Of a DNA stretch of 64,000 nucleotides, positions 24,801 to 34,799 are shown in pieces. Under the pieces are notes generated by a model. That model was not told where the DNA came from. It saw only the letters and a list, made by a program, of their open reading frames with translations, and ran no database searches. Within the stretch, counting starts at the first letter, position 1, and each line of letters opens with the position of its first letter. Source of the stretch: Antedon mediterranea (taxonomy: Eukaryota; Echinodermata; Crinoidea; Comatulida; Antedonidae); NCBI RefSeq assembly GCF_964355755.1, contig NC_092670.1:707001-771000 (forward strand), in the 5' to 3' direction. Both the position numbers and the translations under genes were made by a program.

Positions 24801-26279
24801 CTAGACTGATTCCCAAACACTTTAGTGTTTGGTGCATTCCCTGCCGCAGTTGTCTCTCCTGCTTTTGGCAGTTCTTCCGCTGCTGTCTGCCCTCCTGGAG
24901 TTGCCTGGTCTGCTACCACACATTGATTATTTGGATGTCCATCTTCAACACATGAATGTTGAACAATGTTTATAATCTTGTTTTCAAACTTGACATATCC
25001 TTCTATGCGATGCATTGTTCCAATGTCAGGTGTGTGATCTCCACTTTCAAGGTTTAAAAGTAATTCAGTTAATGATTCATCATCTTGATTTTTGTTGTGC
25101 ATCTCATTTCTTCCATCGGACTGACATTCTGAATCTGCAATGTTTTGTTTCACTGCATCCAACTTCTCTAATTTTATTACAGCACTGTGACGAGGTACAC
25201 CTGATGAAGAATCTGTTTGTCCAGGAGGTAGAGGTTGATTCTTATCCTGATTCTCTGATTTGTCTTTCTTTAAGGCAGCAATGTCTGCAGCAGGTGGTGG
25301 TATTGCACCCTGGTTTTCTGAACCTACATGGCATAATTTTTCTTTCTTTATGACAGCAATGTCTTCTTCAGGTGGTCTCTTGATACTTCGCTCACAACTT
25401 GAAGCTCCTATGAAAATGAATAAAATAAAATTAGACTGCAGAGTTTCAACACATTTTAGGTTTGTTAATTCAAGAAACACAAATATTAAAAAAATAATAA
25501 TATTAAGTGCATCTTAGTAAATCTACCCATGTATTGAGTTTGAACATTTTTTCACACAAAATGTTATTGTCATAGAATAGTACAATCATAGAATAGTACA
25601 ATCATAGAATAGTACGGTACATTGACAGTAATAAATTTTATATTGACTCTAGAAAAGACCTTCAGATATTAGCTTCATTAATTCATTTTATGCCACCAAT
25701 GCAAAACTCTGTACTCTTTTAAAGTAGAAAAAGCATGTCATTGTATTGAAAATTATTTTTAGAAAAAATTGTTTTAATACTAATAGGGTTGTAGGATCAT
25801 AGTATTACAGTACAATGCCACTTTAATTAGTTTTGAATTAGTCGAAAATAAATCTATATACCTTGTGATGTTTGTTGAATACGTGACCCACAGACAAAAC
25901 AAAATGCATGAAATGGTTGAATGGGATTTAGACAACTCTTGCATACAAGTTGGTTTGTCTGATTTTCATTAGACAACTTTTCAACACTCTTGTCACAAAA
26001 TTGTTCTTCTGGTTTCTCCTTTTTGTTTGTACAGTCTTGAGATTCACAGACGTTTGTGTTCTGAACTGAGCTTTCTTGCTGTTCCATTGGACGATTTTCA
26101 TGTCTGGATCTTTTACATTGCTCACAAAAAGGGTTGTTAGGGTTTTTTAATTTGTTTGTGCAGTCCGGAGAAGCACAATAATTAACAGTTTGATAACACT
26201 GGTCACAAAATTTATGTTTTTTGTTTTTTGTTTTGTTGTCGCAATGCAAAGAAGCACATTTGTTTTTCTTGGGAGCCAT
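64..26279 (-). CDS. RNF213: RNF213 (mysterin) orthologue, 5' part, 42 coding exons; 3' part lies outside the window
   Basis: RNF213 is a giant AAA+ ATPase and E3 ubiquitin ligase that acts on lipid droplets and on intracellular bacteria. The start is the ATG at 26279, followed by a cysteine-rich N-terminus. I placed 42 exons by GT/AG borders. Their lengths sum to 9,104 nt with phases agreeing at every junction, so about 3,035 codons are present without a stop. The order agrees with vertebrate RNF213: N-terminal zinc ribbon, CBM20-like domain, long helical stalk region, then AAA modules with RPGVGKS and GETGCGKTR Walker A motifs and an FFDEANTTE Walker B motif. The last exon seen (64-227) lies just before the next AAA unit. 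The remaining AAA units, RING and C-terminus are beyond base 1. No frameshift or stop was found, so the gene looks intact. Family identity is very secure; individual exon edges could be off by a few bases. Confidence 0.95.
4363..8291 (-). CDS. RNF213: RNF213 exons 22-31: end of the stalk and the first Walker A module (likely AAA2)
   Basis: Exons: 7429-8291, 7163-7290, 6877-6942, 6567-6670, 6141-6276, 5729-5933, 5248-5479, 5010-5165, 4760-4874, 4363-4528. Exon 22 (863 nt, the longest) carries an acidic insertion rich in Glu and Asp. Exon 25 encodes LPTYDEVLLCNSATSLEEV, nearly the same as vertebrate RNF213. Exon 28 carries SSKRPGVGKSLLVQ, a P-loop that aligns with the AAA2 module (GVGKS in human). 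The following exons contain VTLDPKE and LCRPPREV, which also match. These residues should bind ATP, so the module is probably competent for nucleotide binding. One common dispersed-repeat tail (GAGCACTTTGTGGATATGTG) sits just beside exon 22, around 7379-7420. Confidence 0.92.
6400..6510 (+). repeat. Dispersed repeat, related to 42817-42990
   Basis: TATATTGTTTGAAAGTTTGC and GGTGTACCGCAAACTTTC match a repeat at 42817-42990 that starts the same way and ends with GGTGTACCACAAACTTT. The ends look inverted (GTTTG...CAAAC). It lies in an RNF213 intron. It is probably a small MITE. Confidence 0.45.
8516..17997 (-). CDS. RNF213: RNF213 exons 9-21: long helical middle region (stalk)
   Basis: Exons: 17776-17997, 17394-17607, 17136-17191, 16539-16818, 16178-16327, 15637-15765, 15260-15437, 12579-12956, 11371-11984, 9858-10017, 9215-9432, 8984-9115, 8516-8668. 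The product is a long mostly helical region without catalytic motifs, as in the N-terminal arm of vertebrate RNF213. Recognisable conserved stretches include GQSGIALTEDAQ (exon 16), LKVFVDLAMIQAGE and VDRVAYLHQAATGY (exon 19) and MEWLKGIKESHGAVE (exon 20). The intron 12957-15259 holds a Harbinger-like element, and the intron 10018-11370 holds AT-centred palindromic repeats. I chose the acceptor at 12957 because it restores a DLRTFYLNTLLAKG reading that continues the frame; that border is the least certain. Confidence 0.88.
10222..10243 (-). ncRNA. Second hammerhead-like core, weaker
   Basis: On the minus strand CUGAAGA is followed by UCGUUUAACGC and GAAAC, which satisfies CUGANGA and GAAA. 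Stem II would be only 2-3 bp. The closing stems were not confirmed. It lies in the Penelope-like repeat block. Confidence 0.25.
11061..11087 (-). ncRNA. Hammerhead ribozyme-like core
   Basis: On the minus strand the order is CUGAUGA, then a stem GGGC/GCCC with loop UAGUGUU, then GAAA and GC. This fits the conserved CUGANGA...GAAA layout and a 4-bp stem II. Penelope-like elements are known to carry minimal hammerhead motifs. I could not find a convincing stem III and cleavage site, so only the core is claimed. Confidence 0.4.
12978..15063. mobile_element. Harbinger-like TIR element in an RNF213 intron (2.1 kb)
   Basis: The ends GGCGTCATGTCCAAATG (left) and its inverted counterpart (CATTTGGACATGATGCC at the right) are flanked by TTA on both sides (12975-12977, 15064-15066). 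A 3-bp TTA duplication and GG-starting TIRs suit PIF/Harbinger. Sub-terminal regions (about 200 bp each) are rich in CGTTTAACG-like repeats on both sides. The interior holds a LINE-like 3' tail (13850-13925) and otherwise no recognisable coding region. Confidence 0.55.
13850..13930 (+). repeat. Non-LTR retrotransposon-like 3' tail
   Basis: The segment GAGGGTCC...GGACCACCCTC can fold into a hairpin and is followed by CGTAAAATATTCTTGAAAATAAATATATAAA. The same tail (GGATGGACCACCCTCGTAAA) occurs at 45518-45565 in an MBOAT7 intron. A shared hairpin plus A-rich tail is typical for the 3' end of a LINE or a SINE that borrows it. Confidence 0.45.
18403..19042 (+). mobile_element. Miniature Penelope-like element with GIY-YIG frame and inverted arms
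   Basis: Two arms of 127 bp (18422-18548 and 18917-19043) are near-perfect inverted copies. Between them is a frame (18557-18973) encoding YIGETGRALKTRIKEHR, the core of the GIY-YIG endonuclease of Penelope-like elements, plus the typical C-terminal KSAITDHAL...DWNAA and NRDEG stretches. The catalytic domain starts at a short remnant, so the reverse transcriptase is missing. A 13-bp direct duplication AAAAAATGTATTT flanks it (18390-18402, 19043-19055). It lies in the RNF213 intron after exon 8, only about 60 bp from that exon. Confidence 0.75.
19114..24013 (-). CDS. RNF213: RNF213 exons 3-8: CBM20-like carbohydrate-binding region and following segment
   Basis: Exons (high to low coordinate): 23888-24013, 23668-23744, 23284-23469, 20383-20573, 19696-20069, 19114-19367. 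Exons 5-6 encode a segment around FHAVLTPEFKFN...VYMRFG that matches the start of the CBM20 domain of vertebrate RNF213. This domain is linked to binding of glycogen or other sugars. The next exon contains the YKYCHV and WEFLYNQYGGSIVNR stretches that correspond to the end of that domain. The intron at 20574-23283 is 2.7 kb and is filled by Penelope-like fragments, a 387-bp MITE and a run of TGACGTCA motifs. The borders are ordinary and the phase is kept throughout. Confidence 0.9.
20640..20940 (+). mobile_element. Penelope-like fragment, degraded
   Basis: A frame at 20541-20903 ends with the C-terminal Penelope motif KSAITDHAVQ...AIDWDKFKV and NRDEGGYNLSQVW, followed by a stop. Directly after it is a hairpin CTAACT-GAT-AGTTGG and CGAAACTTC, as in the ends of the other two copies. 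The GIY-YIG core and the flanking duplications are not visible. Confidence 0.6.
21474..22345 (+). mobile_element. Miniature Penelope-like element, second copy with inverted arms
   Basis: The arms are 136 bp each (21508-21643 and 22209-22344) and differ at about one base. A 12-bp duplication ATCATAAATAAT flanks the insertion (21462-21473, 22346-22357). The inside encodes a longer remnant than the 18.4-kb copy: YFLPQNKIKNSLVHPKDKI, then CGVIYEVTCRNCPQVYIGD (GIY-YIG core), but a frameshift near 21930 ends the frame. The remaining codons (KTMNRDTEAHELSHLYND) continue in another frame to about 22140. It lies in an RNF213 intron. Confidence 0.75.
22870..23256. mobile_element. MITE with about 80-bp terminal inverted repeats (387 bp)
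   Basis: Both ends read ACTATAGAGTATCACGGTG inwards, and the similarity continues for about 80 bp (GCGCTGC, GGTTGCTAG, CAACCAAAAA, TGCGTTCAG). A TA-type target site would fit a Tc1/mariner MITE, but the palindromic end makes this uncertain. Each arm contains a TGACGTCA octamer. It lies 28 bp from RNF213 exon 5. Confidence 0.7.
24626..26279 (-). CDS. RNF213: RNF213 exons 1-2: zinc-binding N-terminus and low-complexity linker
   Basis: Exon 1 is 25862-26279 and exon 2 is 24626-25407. Exon 1 encodes three repeats of C-x4-C-x11-C-x2-C (Cys 8/13/25/28, 35/40/52/55 and 78/83/95). The third repeat has Ser98 in place of its last cysteine. A zinc ribbon C-x2-C-x10-C-x2-C follows (Cys 113/116/127/130) and resembles the single ribbon at the N-terminus of vertebrate RNF213. 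Exon 2 is polar, acidic and proline/glutamine-rich with repeated IKKEK or LKKDK-like stretches, and is probably disordered, as in the vertebrate protein. A 16-bp unit (CATAGAATAGTACAAT) is repeated about three times in the intron at 25571-25617. The 5'UTR and promoter should lie in 26280-26502, between the ATG and a transposon, but I saw no clear core promoter motif. Confidence 0.9.
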
Positions 26280-27076
26280 GGTGCTGACAATCTAATGGAA
26301 GAAACGGAAGAAACTATAAAAGTCTATCACTAATTTAAAATGGGTGTGTCATTGTCATGTAAAGGTGTGATGCACATAGAATAAATATTCCGGGGTCATA
26401 TAGTGCCTAATATAACAAATTTATAGCAAATAACATCAAACTGTAGGCCAAAATGGTTTTACTTTATTATTTTTTTTCTTAAAAAATTGTAAATTTTAAA
26501 AGGACTAGACCGCCGTTCCACAACCTATGGGTTGCCAAAAAATGATGGGTTGCGAAACTTTTTATCAATTATACACTGATCAAATGTTCTCAGTTTCATA
26601 GAATCTACACACTGATTACATTTTAAATCTACAGTTTTTTTGTTGAGGCAAGTAGCGTACCGTCACAATTGGGAATATCGACGACAGGGCAATGGACGCT
26701 TTTGACGCATATTCGTTGTTAATATACAAGTGGGGAATCCCCTTTTAGGACGTGGATTTACCTACCAACTGGTTCTACGACGACGATAGTTTTCTGTAGT
26801 TTACAAAAGAGTGTATTACTTGACTGAAAAACTGCAAACTTTGGTGTACCGGCGGTGGGAACTCTTACAATGAACAATGAATAGAAACAGGACCATCCCA
26901 AATGATGTTTCACTCATAGCGATGTCATTCAGGCCCTAGCAAGGGGAACTTTTTATGGTTCGGGAGAACACCTTGACGTTAGCATTGAACACATGTTATC
27001 CTTAGTCGTGTGTGGTTACCAGCGGAAAAAGTATGCTACAACCAGTGGCTACGGGGGCTCTAGCCCCCCCGTCGGG

Positions 27077-27710
27077 GAACACGGGTACTTCTTGTCGGGG
27101 AATATAATATACAGTAGAAAACGTTCGCATTCACTTGGTAGCTTCAGCGCCTAGAAAACCGCGACGTTTCATTGACCGTGAGAGTACGTCAGAGTGATAC
27201 TGTATTATGCACTTTATATGCATTCATTATTGCCAGCGATCTAACTACTAAACAATAGCTAGTACGCACTTGTCTGGCGGTATCCCTTTGTACGAATCGT
27301 TCAACGTTGGGTCGAGACGAGTGATATCAAGTTCCATCCAGGGACCAAAATGTGTAATGTAGTTATTTTCCAGGCGAAGTTTACCGACGGTTACCGAAGG
27401 GAACACGGGTACTTTTTGTCTGGGAATATAATATACAGTAAAAAGCGTTCGCGTTCACTTCGTAGCTTCAGCGCCTAGAAAACCGCGACGTTTCATTGAC
27501 CGTGAGAGTACGTCAGAGTGATATTATGCACTTTATATGCATTCATTATTGCCAGCGATCTAACTTACTACTAAACAATAGCTAGGTACGCACTTGTCTG
27601 GTGGTATCCCTTTGTACGAATCGTTCAACGTTGGGTCGAGACGCGTGATATCATGTTCCATCCAGGGACCAAAATGTGTACTGTAGTTATTTTCCAGGGA
27701 AGTTTACCGA
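27077..27710. repeat. Tandem duplication of a 324-bp unit in hAT copy 1
   Basis: The unit beginning GAACACGGGTACT at 27077 starts again at 27401, giving a period of 324 bp. The two units differ by only scattered substitutions and small indels. The second is cut short near 27710, where the sequence changes to a different segment. One unit is also found in hAT copy 2 (32850-33215), and part occurs inverted in the neighbouring element near 34070-34200. Confidence 0.75.
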
Positions 27711-27751
27711 CGGTTACGTCGTGTACTGTGTCGACGTACGCTACACTACAG

Positions 27752-29441
27752 CAGGCCTCGAATTTGGGGATTTTAGGGGCAAGGCCATTTGGCCTCCGGT
27801 TTTCGTTGATTTGAGGGGCACCAAGGCCAAATGGGAGGGCACCAAGGCCATTTGTTTTAAATCGAAGGGGCACCAAGGCCAAAATTAAAAAATATTTTAA
27901 TAACTAGGCCAAAATTTAAAAATAGCTTGTTTCCGGTTGAGCGCCCGGGTGGAATTTTTTTCAAAAAAAAAAAATTCTACCCGCAAACATTTTTGGGGGA
28001 ATTTCCCCTATTCATCAGATTGCGTAGTAGTAGTAGGAGAGGACTGTCTACATCTTTTTGTATTTCATTATATATAAATATTACGTGTATTTACGATCCA
28101 TATAAATAATAATTATTAAGGTACGATGTTTAGCGTTCACAGTTGTTTCGTTTAGTTTCAAACAATGCGATCAAAAAAAGGCATGTGAAGCCAGGCCCAA
28201 CGGGTAAAGACCCTAACAACAGCAAGCACTTAGCAGCACTAAGGCGCAGCGGACGGAGAACACAGGTTACAAAAACAATTTGTTTGTAGGCCTTAACTAC
28301 AACTATTCATACACAGAGTGTTAACCACGGTAAAAAATCAAGCCAATGACATTATGTTGTAGAATATAAATTATTGTTATTTTCCGAGTTTCGATTTCTG
28401 AAGCTTTTTTGTTAGTATAATCCATATTCATAAGAATTCAAAACACGGACGGACGCCGACCCCTCTCTCTCTCTCTCTCTGTTTAGCCTTCTGCACGTGT
28501 ATTGTGGACTATACCATTTCCTTGAGTTCGGTAAAAACGCGTTTGTTAATTTAGTGTACGACGTCGTTAAACAAGATTTTTCGATGATCTGTCGGCTGGA
28601 TTATTGAGGTGGGTGCGATAAAATATAAATATAATATACTTCCAACGATCTTCGGGTTGAGGTACCGGTTTAACTTTAGTACTAAAAGTTGACACCCCTA
28701 ATTTTACACGTATAATGGAATGGACTACACCATGCAGGAACGCACATGGTATTTTCATATCAGAGGGTGCGTGTACGTCAAAAGGAATTGTTTTTCCAAC
28801 GACCGATCCTTCGTACTCACACGTACGACGACGTCGTGTGAAATTTCTTATCAGAGGGTGCGTGTGCGTCAAATGGAATTGTTTTCCCAATGTGTATTGA
28901 ATCGCGTGTGTTTGTTGATCGGATCGGCGCGGCGGGAGGATAGGCTGGCTAGGACAAGGAGTGCGTGTAATTTTCTTTTCAACGAAGGCGGCTAGCTCGA
29001 TTATTGAGGCGGGGGTGGTGCGACTTTAATACTTTCAGTGACCTCCGATCGAGGAACGTTTTTAGCTTTATTATTAAAAGTGTACACCCCTGTATTTTAA
29101 TGTACTATCTATACCATTATTTACCACGCACGGCGGCCGGGACGATATTGTTTTGGTTATATAAATATGTTCGATGTTTTCTCTAAATGCGTTTAGGGAA
29201 ATCCCCTTGCAACGAAGACAGGCGATAGTTTTGCGTCTCGTCCGATATTCTTGACATTATTTTCTATCTACTTCAGTGGTTTTTATTGTGGTAAAACTCG
29301 GGAAGGGCACTCACGGCCAACACAAAAAAAAGGGCAGGCCAGTAGTGGCCGTGGGTGCTATTAATTTTCGAGGGCATTGAGGCCAACTGGGAGGGCACCG
29401 ACGGCACTGGCCGCGGTGGCCGCGGTAAAATTCGAGGGCTG
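27752..29441. mobile_element. TIR element inside hAT copy 1
   Basis: The left end CAGGCCTCGAATTT and the right end AAATTCGAGGGCTG are inverted copies. The string CTACAG directly follows and precedes the ends (27746-27751, 29442-27447 equivalent at 29442-29447). The target duplication is 6-8 bp; the exact length is ambiguous because CTACAGCA overlaps the element end. Sub-terminal sequence repeats the phrase GGGCACCAAGGCCA several times. The inside holds a CT microsatellite (28463-28482), a 90-bp spaced direct repeat (28759 and 28849), and a longer direct repeat (28600-28720 versus 28999-29105). No long coding frame. Confidence 0.6.
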
Positions 29442-30171
29442 CTACAGCAAAAACGAATTATGTTAATTGTTCGTATGTTCACCAATTTTTTAATTTACAA
29501 GTAACCTTCTGTACCGTGGGGCACCTAAAATAAATATTTCATCCATTACTAAACAAAAAAAACATGCCATTTTCGCTTAGCCAACATCTTATTATAGCTA
29601 AGTTATTAAATTTTCAATGTCCTGTATGTCATGAATTTCTCACCACTCGGAAGTCCAGATGGTACGCACGCATACACTTGGGAGGAATAAATTTATTTCC
29701 CCGACTGAAAAAGGTCTACGCTTGCGTTTTTTAAGCCTCTAGGCCTGATGTTTCCAAAGTATAAAATGCAATTTTTTGAAGACCTGCAGCTCTAGTTTTA
29801 AACATTTTCTTAGCTCTGCAGCCCCAACAATAAAGCTGGTCATATTTGGAAGTACAAGAAGTGCATTTTCCGGGACCTAACATCTCTATTTTTCAAACAT
29901 TTCTTAGCTCAGTCACAACCATGATAGGGACTTATATATTTTGTTTCATGTTTTGAAGTATAATAAATCCAATTTCCGGGACCTCCAACTCTACTTTTCT
30001 AAATTTTCTTTGAACTTTTATTTTCTAAATTGAAAAATATGGATTGAAACAGTCATCGCGCATCGCTTTTTTGCACGCAGTATTTTATTTATGCATTATA
30101 AAAAATGGTAAAAATGGCTACCCTAAATCTGATTAAAATGACCTCAAATGACGCTAGAACGCGTTGCTTAA

Positions 30172-31312
30172 AATGGACCTGAAATGGATTTTCGATTTTT
30201 TTTCATTTTAGAATGATGTTTTGGGGGCTATTAGGTGTTGCTAGAATGTATATTGTTACAAAATATAAATTGGCCCTTTTGGGGAAAGCTCCATATGAAA
30301 ATCAAAAAAATTCGCGGGTGACGTCACTTTGCGAATATATTCCTATCCCTCCAATGGACAATTTGCAGTTTTTTGGCTATAACTCTTGAAATCTATGGAG
30401 TATTTTCTAAAAAATGCTTGTGCATTTGCAGAAACGTATTTAGAATTTTTTTAGATAAAATTATTACCGTATAAACGGTTATTCATCGAGTAAATGACGA
30501 TTTAAAATCTTAAAATCAACAGTTTTTTTCTGGCAATACCGAAGTTGGCCTGGCAACGTTGTCCGGGATACAGCACCGTGTGCAATGATGCGTATCCATA
30601 TTTTCCGTTCATGTATTTTGTATATCGGTCGTAATTTATACTGCTAAAATGTGTTAGTTTCTTTAGTTTTAGTTTAGCAGAATTAAATTAGTAATATGAG
30701 ATGATAATTTATTTGTCACGAATCAGGCAGTTCGAAAACGAATTTTATTCATATTTTACTTTGGCTTGACAATGAGCGCAGCAAGTTGTTGATATCGCTT
30801 TGGTCCTTGGGGATGATACACATGAACGGAGCCTCGCCGCATGATGTGGGTGGTGGGTAGTGGGTGGTGGATCGGACTCCGCGCGCTAGATTGGGGGCCT
30901 AGGCCTAGTAAAGGTTTGGGAGGTAGGCCTTCTAAATTCGGGTTTTAGAACAAACAATTATTAGGGACCTATATTTCAACAACATTAGATATTGAATAAA
31001 TTAGTATTAGTGTCAACGCTTCACGTATCTTTCCAGGCCGTCGATCATTCACTGACTATTGGGTGGCATACACGCTCTCGATATCATCGTGTGTATGTGA
31101 CGTCGTGAATATAGAGGCTTCCGTCGGCCGTTGAAATAGAATACTGCAATGGCATGAGTAATTTTCGCTAATTTATTAAGGTATCTTAAAATTTTGTTTT
31201 TACTCAAAATACTATACATTTTGTTTTTATTTGTATGGGTTTGTGTTAATTTGATACATTTAAATAACATGTGTGAATTTCTTGAAAATTGAAAGTCCAT
31301 TTCAGGTCCATT
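30172..31312. mobile_element. TTAA-flanked TIR element, copy 1 (1,141 bp)
   Basis: The element has TIRs starting AATGGACCTGAAATGGA and is flanked by TTAA on both sides (30168-30171 and 31313-31316). TTAA target sites are used by the piggyBac superfamily, but the TIR does not begin with the usual CCC, so the family assignment is open. It carries no transposase frame. It is inserted in hAT copy 1. An inverted, interrupted second copy lies at 31833-35258. Confidence 0.75.
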
Positions 31313-32482
31313 TTAAAGGGGGTTTGCCCCCTGGACACCCACCGGGGGCCCTTAGCGGCCCCCTGCCTAGTGATGCTCGCATAGCCCCCTCGTCGGAGAA
31401 TATAGCCCCCCGCGTCGGGAAGATCCTGGCGCCACCGCTGGCTACAACTGCAAATTGCAAGTGCGCTATTATTAGAGTGTAATTTCCGGCCAATTAGAGG
31501 TGCCATTTATCATGGTTTTTACGTGCTAGAGTACCATTCCTGGCCATCTTGGGTTGTCATTTAACAAAATTCGCTTTGCCACAGACCCCACCATACGCAA
31601 TGTTGGGTCGCGAGAATTGCCAAATCATGGGGTCGTAGTCAAAAAAGATTACGGAACGCTGGACTAGACTACTCACTATGGTAAAAGATCTATCGATAAA
31701 CAATAGATAGAAATGATAAAGTATAAATATCTCTATCTTTCAAATATTTCTTTAGTTGCTTTATATTTTTTTTTAAATATAGATAATTGTTTTGGAATTC
31801 CAAACAAATAGTATTGCCTAGACAATCATTAAAATGGACCTGAAATGGAATTTCGATTTTCAAGAAATTCACACATGTTATTTAAATGTATCAAATTAAC
31901 ACAAACCCATACAAATAAAAACAAAATGTATAGTATTTTGAGTAAAAACGAAATTTTAAGATACCATGGTAAATTAGCGAAAATTACTCACGCCATTGCA
32001 ATATTCTATTTCAACGGCCGTCGGAAGCCTCTATATTCACGACGTCACATATACACACGATGATCGAGAGCGGGTATGCCGCCCGATAGTCAGTGAATGA
32101 TCGACGGCCTGGAAAGATACGCGAAGCGTTGACACTAATACTAATTTATTCAATATCTAATGTTGTTGAAATATAGGTCCCTAAAATGTACTTCGTTTGT
32201 TGTAAAACCCGAATTTAGAAGGCCTACCTCCCAAACCTTTACTAGGCCTAGGCCCCCAATCCAGCGCGCGGAGTCGATCCACCACCCACATCATGCGGCG
32301 AGGCTCCGTTTCATGTGCATCCAAGGACCAAAGCGATATCAACAACTTGCTGCGCTCATTGTCAAGCCAAAGTAAAATATGAATAAAATTCGTTTTCGAA
32401 CTGCCTGATTCGTGACAAATAAATTATCATCTCATATTACTAATTTAATTCTGCTAAACTAAAAACTAAAGAAATTACGAAC

Positions 32483-34799
32483 CAGGCCCGTAGCCAGGGG
32501 GGGTTTTTATGGTTCGGGCGAACCCCCCCTTTACAGCGAACCCCCCTTAACCAACTGCGAACCCCCATCCCCGACATGCCCAATACCTCACCCTCATCTC
32601 CAAAAATCCTCCAAATACGTGCCCCACAGTACAAAAAGTTGTTTGTAAATTGAAAAATTCGTAAACTTGTTCGTGAACCTTCTTCTCTGTATGAGCGTCA
32701 ACTAGTGATACGTGTCTGTAAATTTCTGAAAGCTGCAAATAAATTGCCGATTTTAACCTGAAAAATAAATGTTTGGTCCAGTGGTGGCGCCAGCAGGGGG
32801 CCTACGGGGGCTCTAGCCCTCTCGTCGGGGAGCCTAGCCCCCCCCCGTCGGGGAACACGGTACTTTTTGTCGGGGAATATAATATACAGTAAAAAACGTT
32901 CGCGTTCACTTCATACAGCTTCAGCGCCTAGAAAACCACGACGTTCCATTGACCGTAAGAGTACGTCAGAGGGCTATTATGCACTTTTATGCATTCATTA
33001 TTGCCAGCGATCTAACTTACTACTAAACATTAGCTAGGTACGCACTTGTCTGGCGGTATCCCTTTGTACGAATCGTTCAACGTTGGGTCGAGACGCGTGA
33101 TATCAAGTTCCATCCAGGGACCAAAATGTGTAATGTAGTTATTTTCCAGACGAAGTTTACCGACGGTTACCGAAGGGAAATACCGAAGGGAACATGCACG
33201 GGTCCTTTTGTCGGGGAATATAATATACAGTACCGTGGGGCACCTAAAATAAATTTTTCATCCATTTACTAAACAAAAAAACATGCCATTTTCGCTTAGC
33301 CAACATCTTATTTTAGCTAAGTTATTACAATGTCCTGTATGTCATGAATTTCTCACCACTCGAAGGTCCAGATGGTACGCACGCATACACTTGGGAGGAA
33401 TAAACTTATTTCCCCGACTGAAAAAGGTCTACGCTTGCGTTTTTTAAGCCTCTAGGCCTGATGTTTCCAAAGTATAAAATGCAATTTTTTGAAGACCTGC
33501 AGCCTCTAGTTTTAAACATTTTCTTAGGTCAGCCCCAACAATAAAGCTGGTCATTATTTCGAAGTACAAGAAGTGCATTTTCCGGGACCTAACATCTCTA
33601 TTTTTCAAACATTTCTTAGCTCAGTCACAACCATGATAGGGACTTATATATTTTGTTTCATGTTTTGAAGTATAATAAATCCAATTTCCGGGACCTCCAA
33701 CTCTATTTTTCTAAATTTTCTTTCAACTTTTATTTTTTAAATTGAAAAATATGGATTGAAACAGTCATCGCGCATCGTTTTTTTGCACGCAGTATTTTAT
33801 TTAGGCCTTATGCATTATAAAAAATGGAAAAAATGGCTACCCTAAATCTGATTAAAATGACCTCAAATGACGCTAGAACGCGTTGCTTCCGGGGGCTTCG
33901 CCCCCCCCCCTCGACCCACACCGGGGGCCCTTGGCGGCCCCCTGGCCCCCAGCCTAGTGATGCTCGCTTCGCTCGCATAGCCCCCTCGTCGGGGAATGTA
34001 GCCCCCGCGTCGGGAAGATCCTGGTGCCACCCCTGGTTTGGTCCCTGCATGTAACATGATATTGACGCGTCTCATAGCGAGCTGGCGCACGAACGATTCG
34101 TACAAAGGACACCGCCAGACAACTGCGTACCTATTGTTTAGATCACTGGCAGTCAGGCAGCATGCATAAAGTATAGCCTTCCGACGTACATCAGTATTTA
34201 TGTGCGACTATGAAGTATAATGTATCATAGAGGATAGTGAATATTAATATTTTACACTATAATATCTATGGTATCAAGTACTGTAGTTCACATTATGGCA
34301 TCCGATTATTTTTTTCTAGACCACCAGCCGATACGTACTAAAATGTATCAATATCACCTATTTACATATTTATATTCCTCAACAAATTGCTGTAAATAAA
34401 TATTATAGATAGAGCTAGCAAATAGCATTTGCCTTCACCCAGTGTGCTTTTTTCGGGGCTGCTCCTAGATATACGTTCGCATTGAACTTGAACGCAAAAC
34501 AAAATACGGAGTAAATGATCAAACAATCGGCGGTTCCGCACAGAGCAAGCGCATCTAACATACGGCAACAAATAGTTATCGTCATTTAAATTATCGACGT
34601 GTTTGAGGAGGAGGAAAAAAGTACGATCTTTTTGCTCATTGGTTATATAGCATGCTGCACGAGAGTGTCTTTTCCGGCCATCTAGGGGTGTCATTTAACA
34701 AAATTCGCTTCGCATCAGGCTGGGGGGGGGGGGGGGGGGGGGTTGACCCAAATATTTAGTGTCCGAACCCCGCCTTGACAGATCCTGGCTACGGCCCTG
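32483..34799. mobile_element. TIR transposon inserted in TTAA element copy 2
   Basis: The left end CAGGCCCGTAGCCAGG and the right end CCTGGCTACGGCCCTG are inverted copies, and CGAAC is duplicated on both sides (32478-32482 and 34800-34804). CAGGG..GTAGCCAGG ends are hAT-like, but the 5-bp duplication is shorter than usual, so I leave the superfamily open. A degenerate relative of its left end occurs at about 26932-26965 inside the outer hAT element. The element contains hAT copy 2, an inverted fragment of the hAT unit (34070-34200) and a G-tract near 34724-34742. No coding frame. Confidence 0.65.
32779..34035. mobile_element. hAT-type transposon, copy 2 (1,257 bp)
   Basis: The ends are CAGTGGTGGCGCCAG (left) and CTGGTGCCACCCCTG (right). 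An exact 8-bp duplication GTTTGGTC flanks them (32771-32778, 34036-34043). It is the same family as copy 1: it shares the 29517-30160 segment (33236-33890 here) and the CCCCCTCGTCGGG-type terminal repeats. It lacks the internal insertions of copy 1. It is non-autonomous. Together with its two hosts it forms a three-level nest. Confidence 0.85.

Larger units (their letters stand above)
27043..31440. mobile_element. hAT-type transposon, copy 1, inserted in the outer hAT element
   Basis: The ends are CAGTGGCTACGGGGG (left) and the right end GCGCCACCGCTG. They are flanked by a perfect 8-bp duplication GCTACAAC at 27035-27042 and 31441-31448. Both ends are rich in GGGGGCTCTAGCCCCC-like GC repeats. 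Inside are a 324-bp tandem duplication, a further TIR element (27752-29441), a unique segment (29517-30160) shared with copy 2, and a TTAA element (30172-31312). No transposase frame was seen. The left TIR has lost about 18 bp compared with copy 2. Confidence 0.82.
26511..31661. mobile_element. hAT-type DNA transposon, non-autonomous, outer element of a nested block
   Basis: Imperfect terminal inverted repeats (left CGCCGTTCC, right GGAACGCTG) are flanked by a perfect 8-bp direct duplication GACTAGAC at 26503-26510 and 31662-31669. Eight-base duplications and short TIRs of this type are typical of the hAT superfamily. The element's own sequence is 26511-27042 plus 31441-31661; the rest is a second hAT insertion. 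No transposase reading frame is visible, so it depended on an enzyme made elsewhere. It sits about 230 bp upstream of the RNF213 ATG. Confidence 0.8.

Noticed and set aside
24631-25517. Overlapping long frames on both strands opposite RNF213 exon 2
   Set aside because: Exon 2 is low in complexity and gives open frames by composition. Only the frame in phase with exons 1 and 3 continues the protein.
33808-34105. Frames on both strands rich in Pro, Gly and Arg
   Set aside because: They fall in the GC-rich end of hAT copy 2 and have no start or domain that could be supported.
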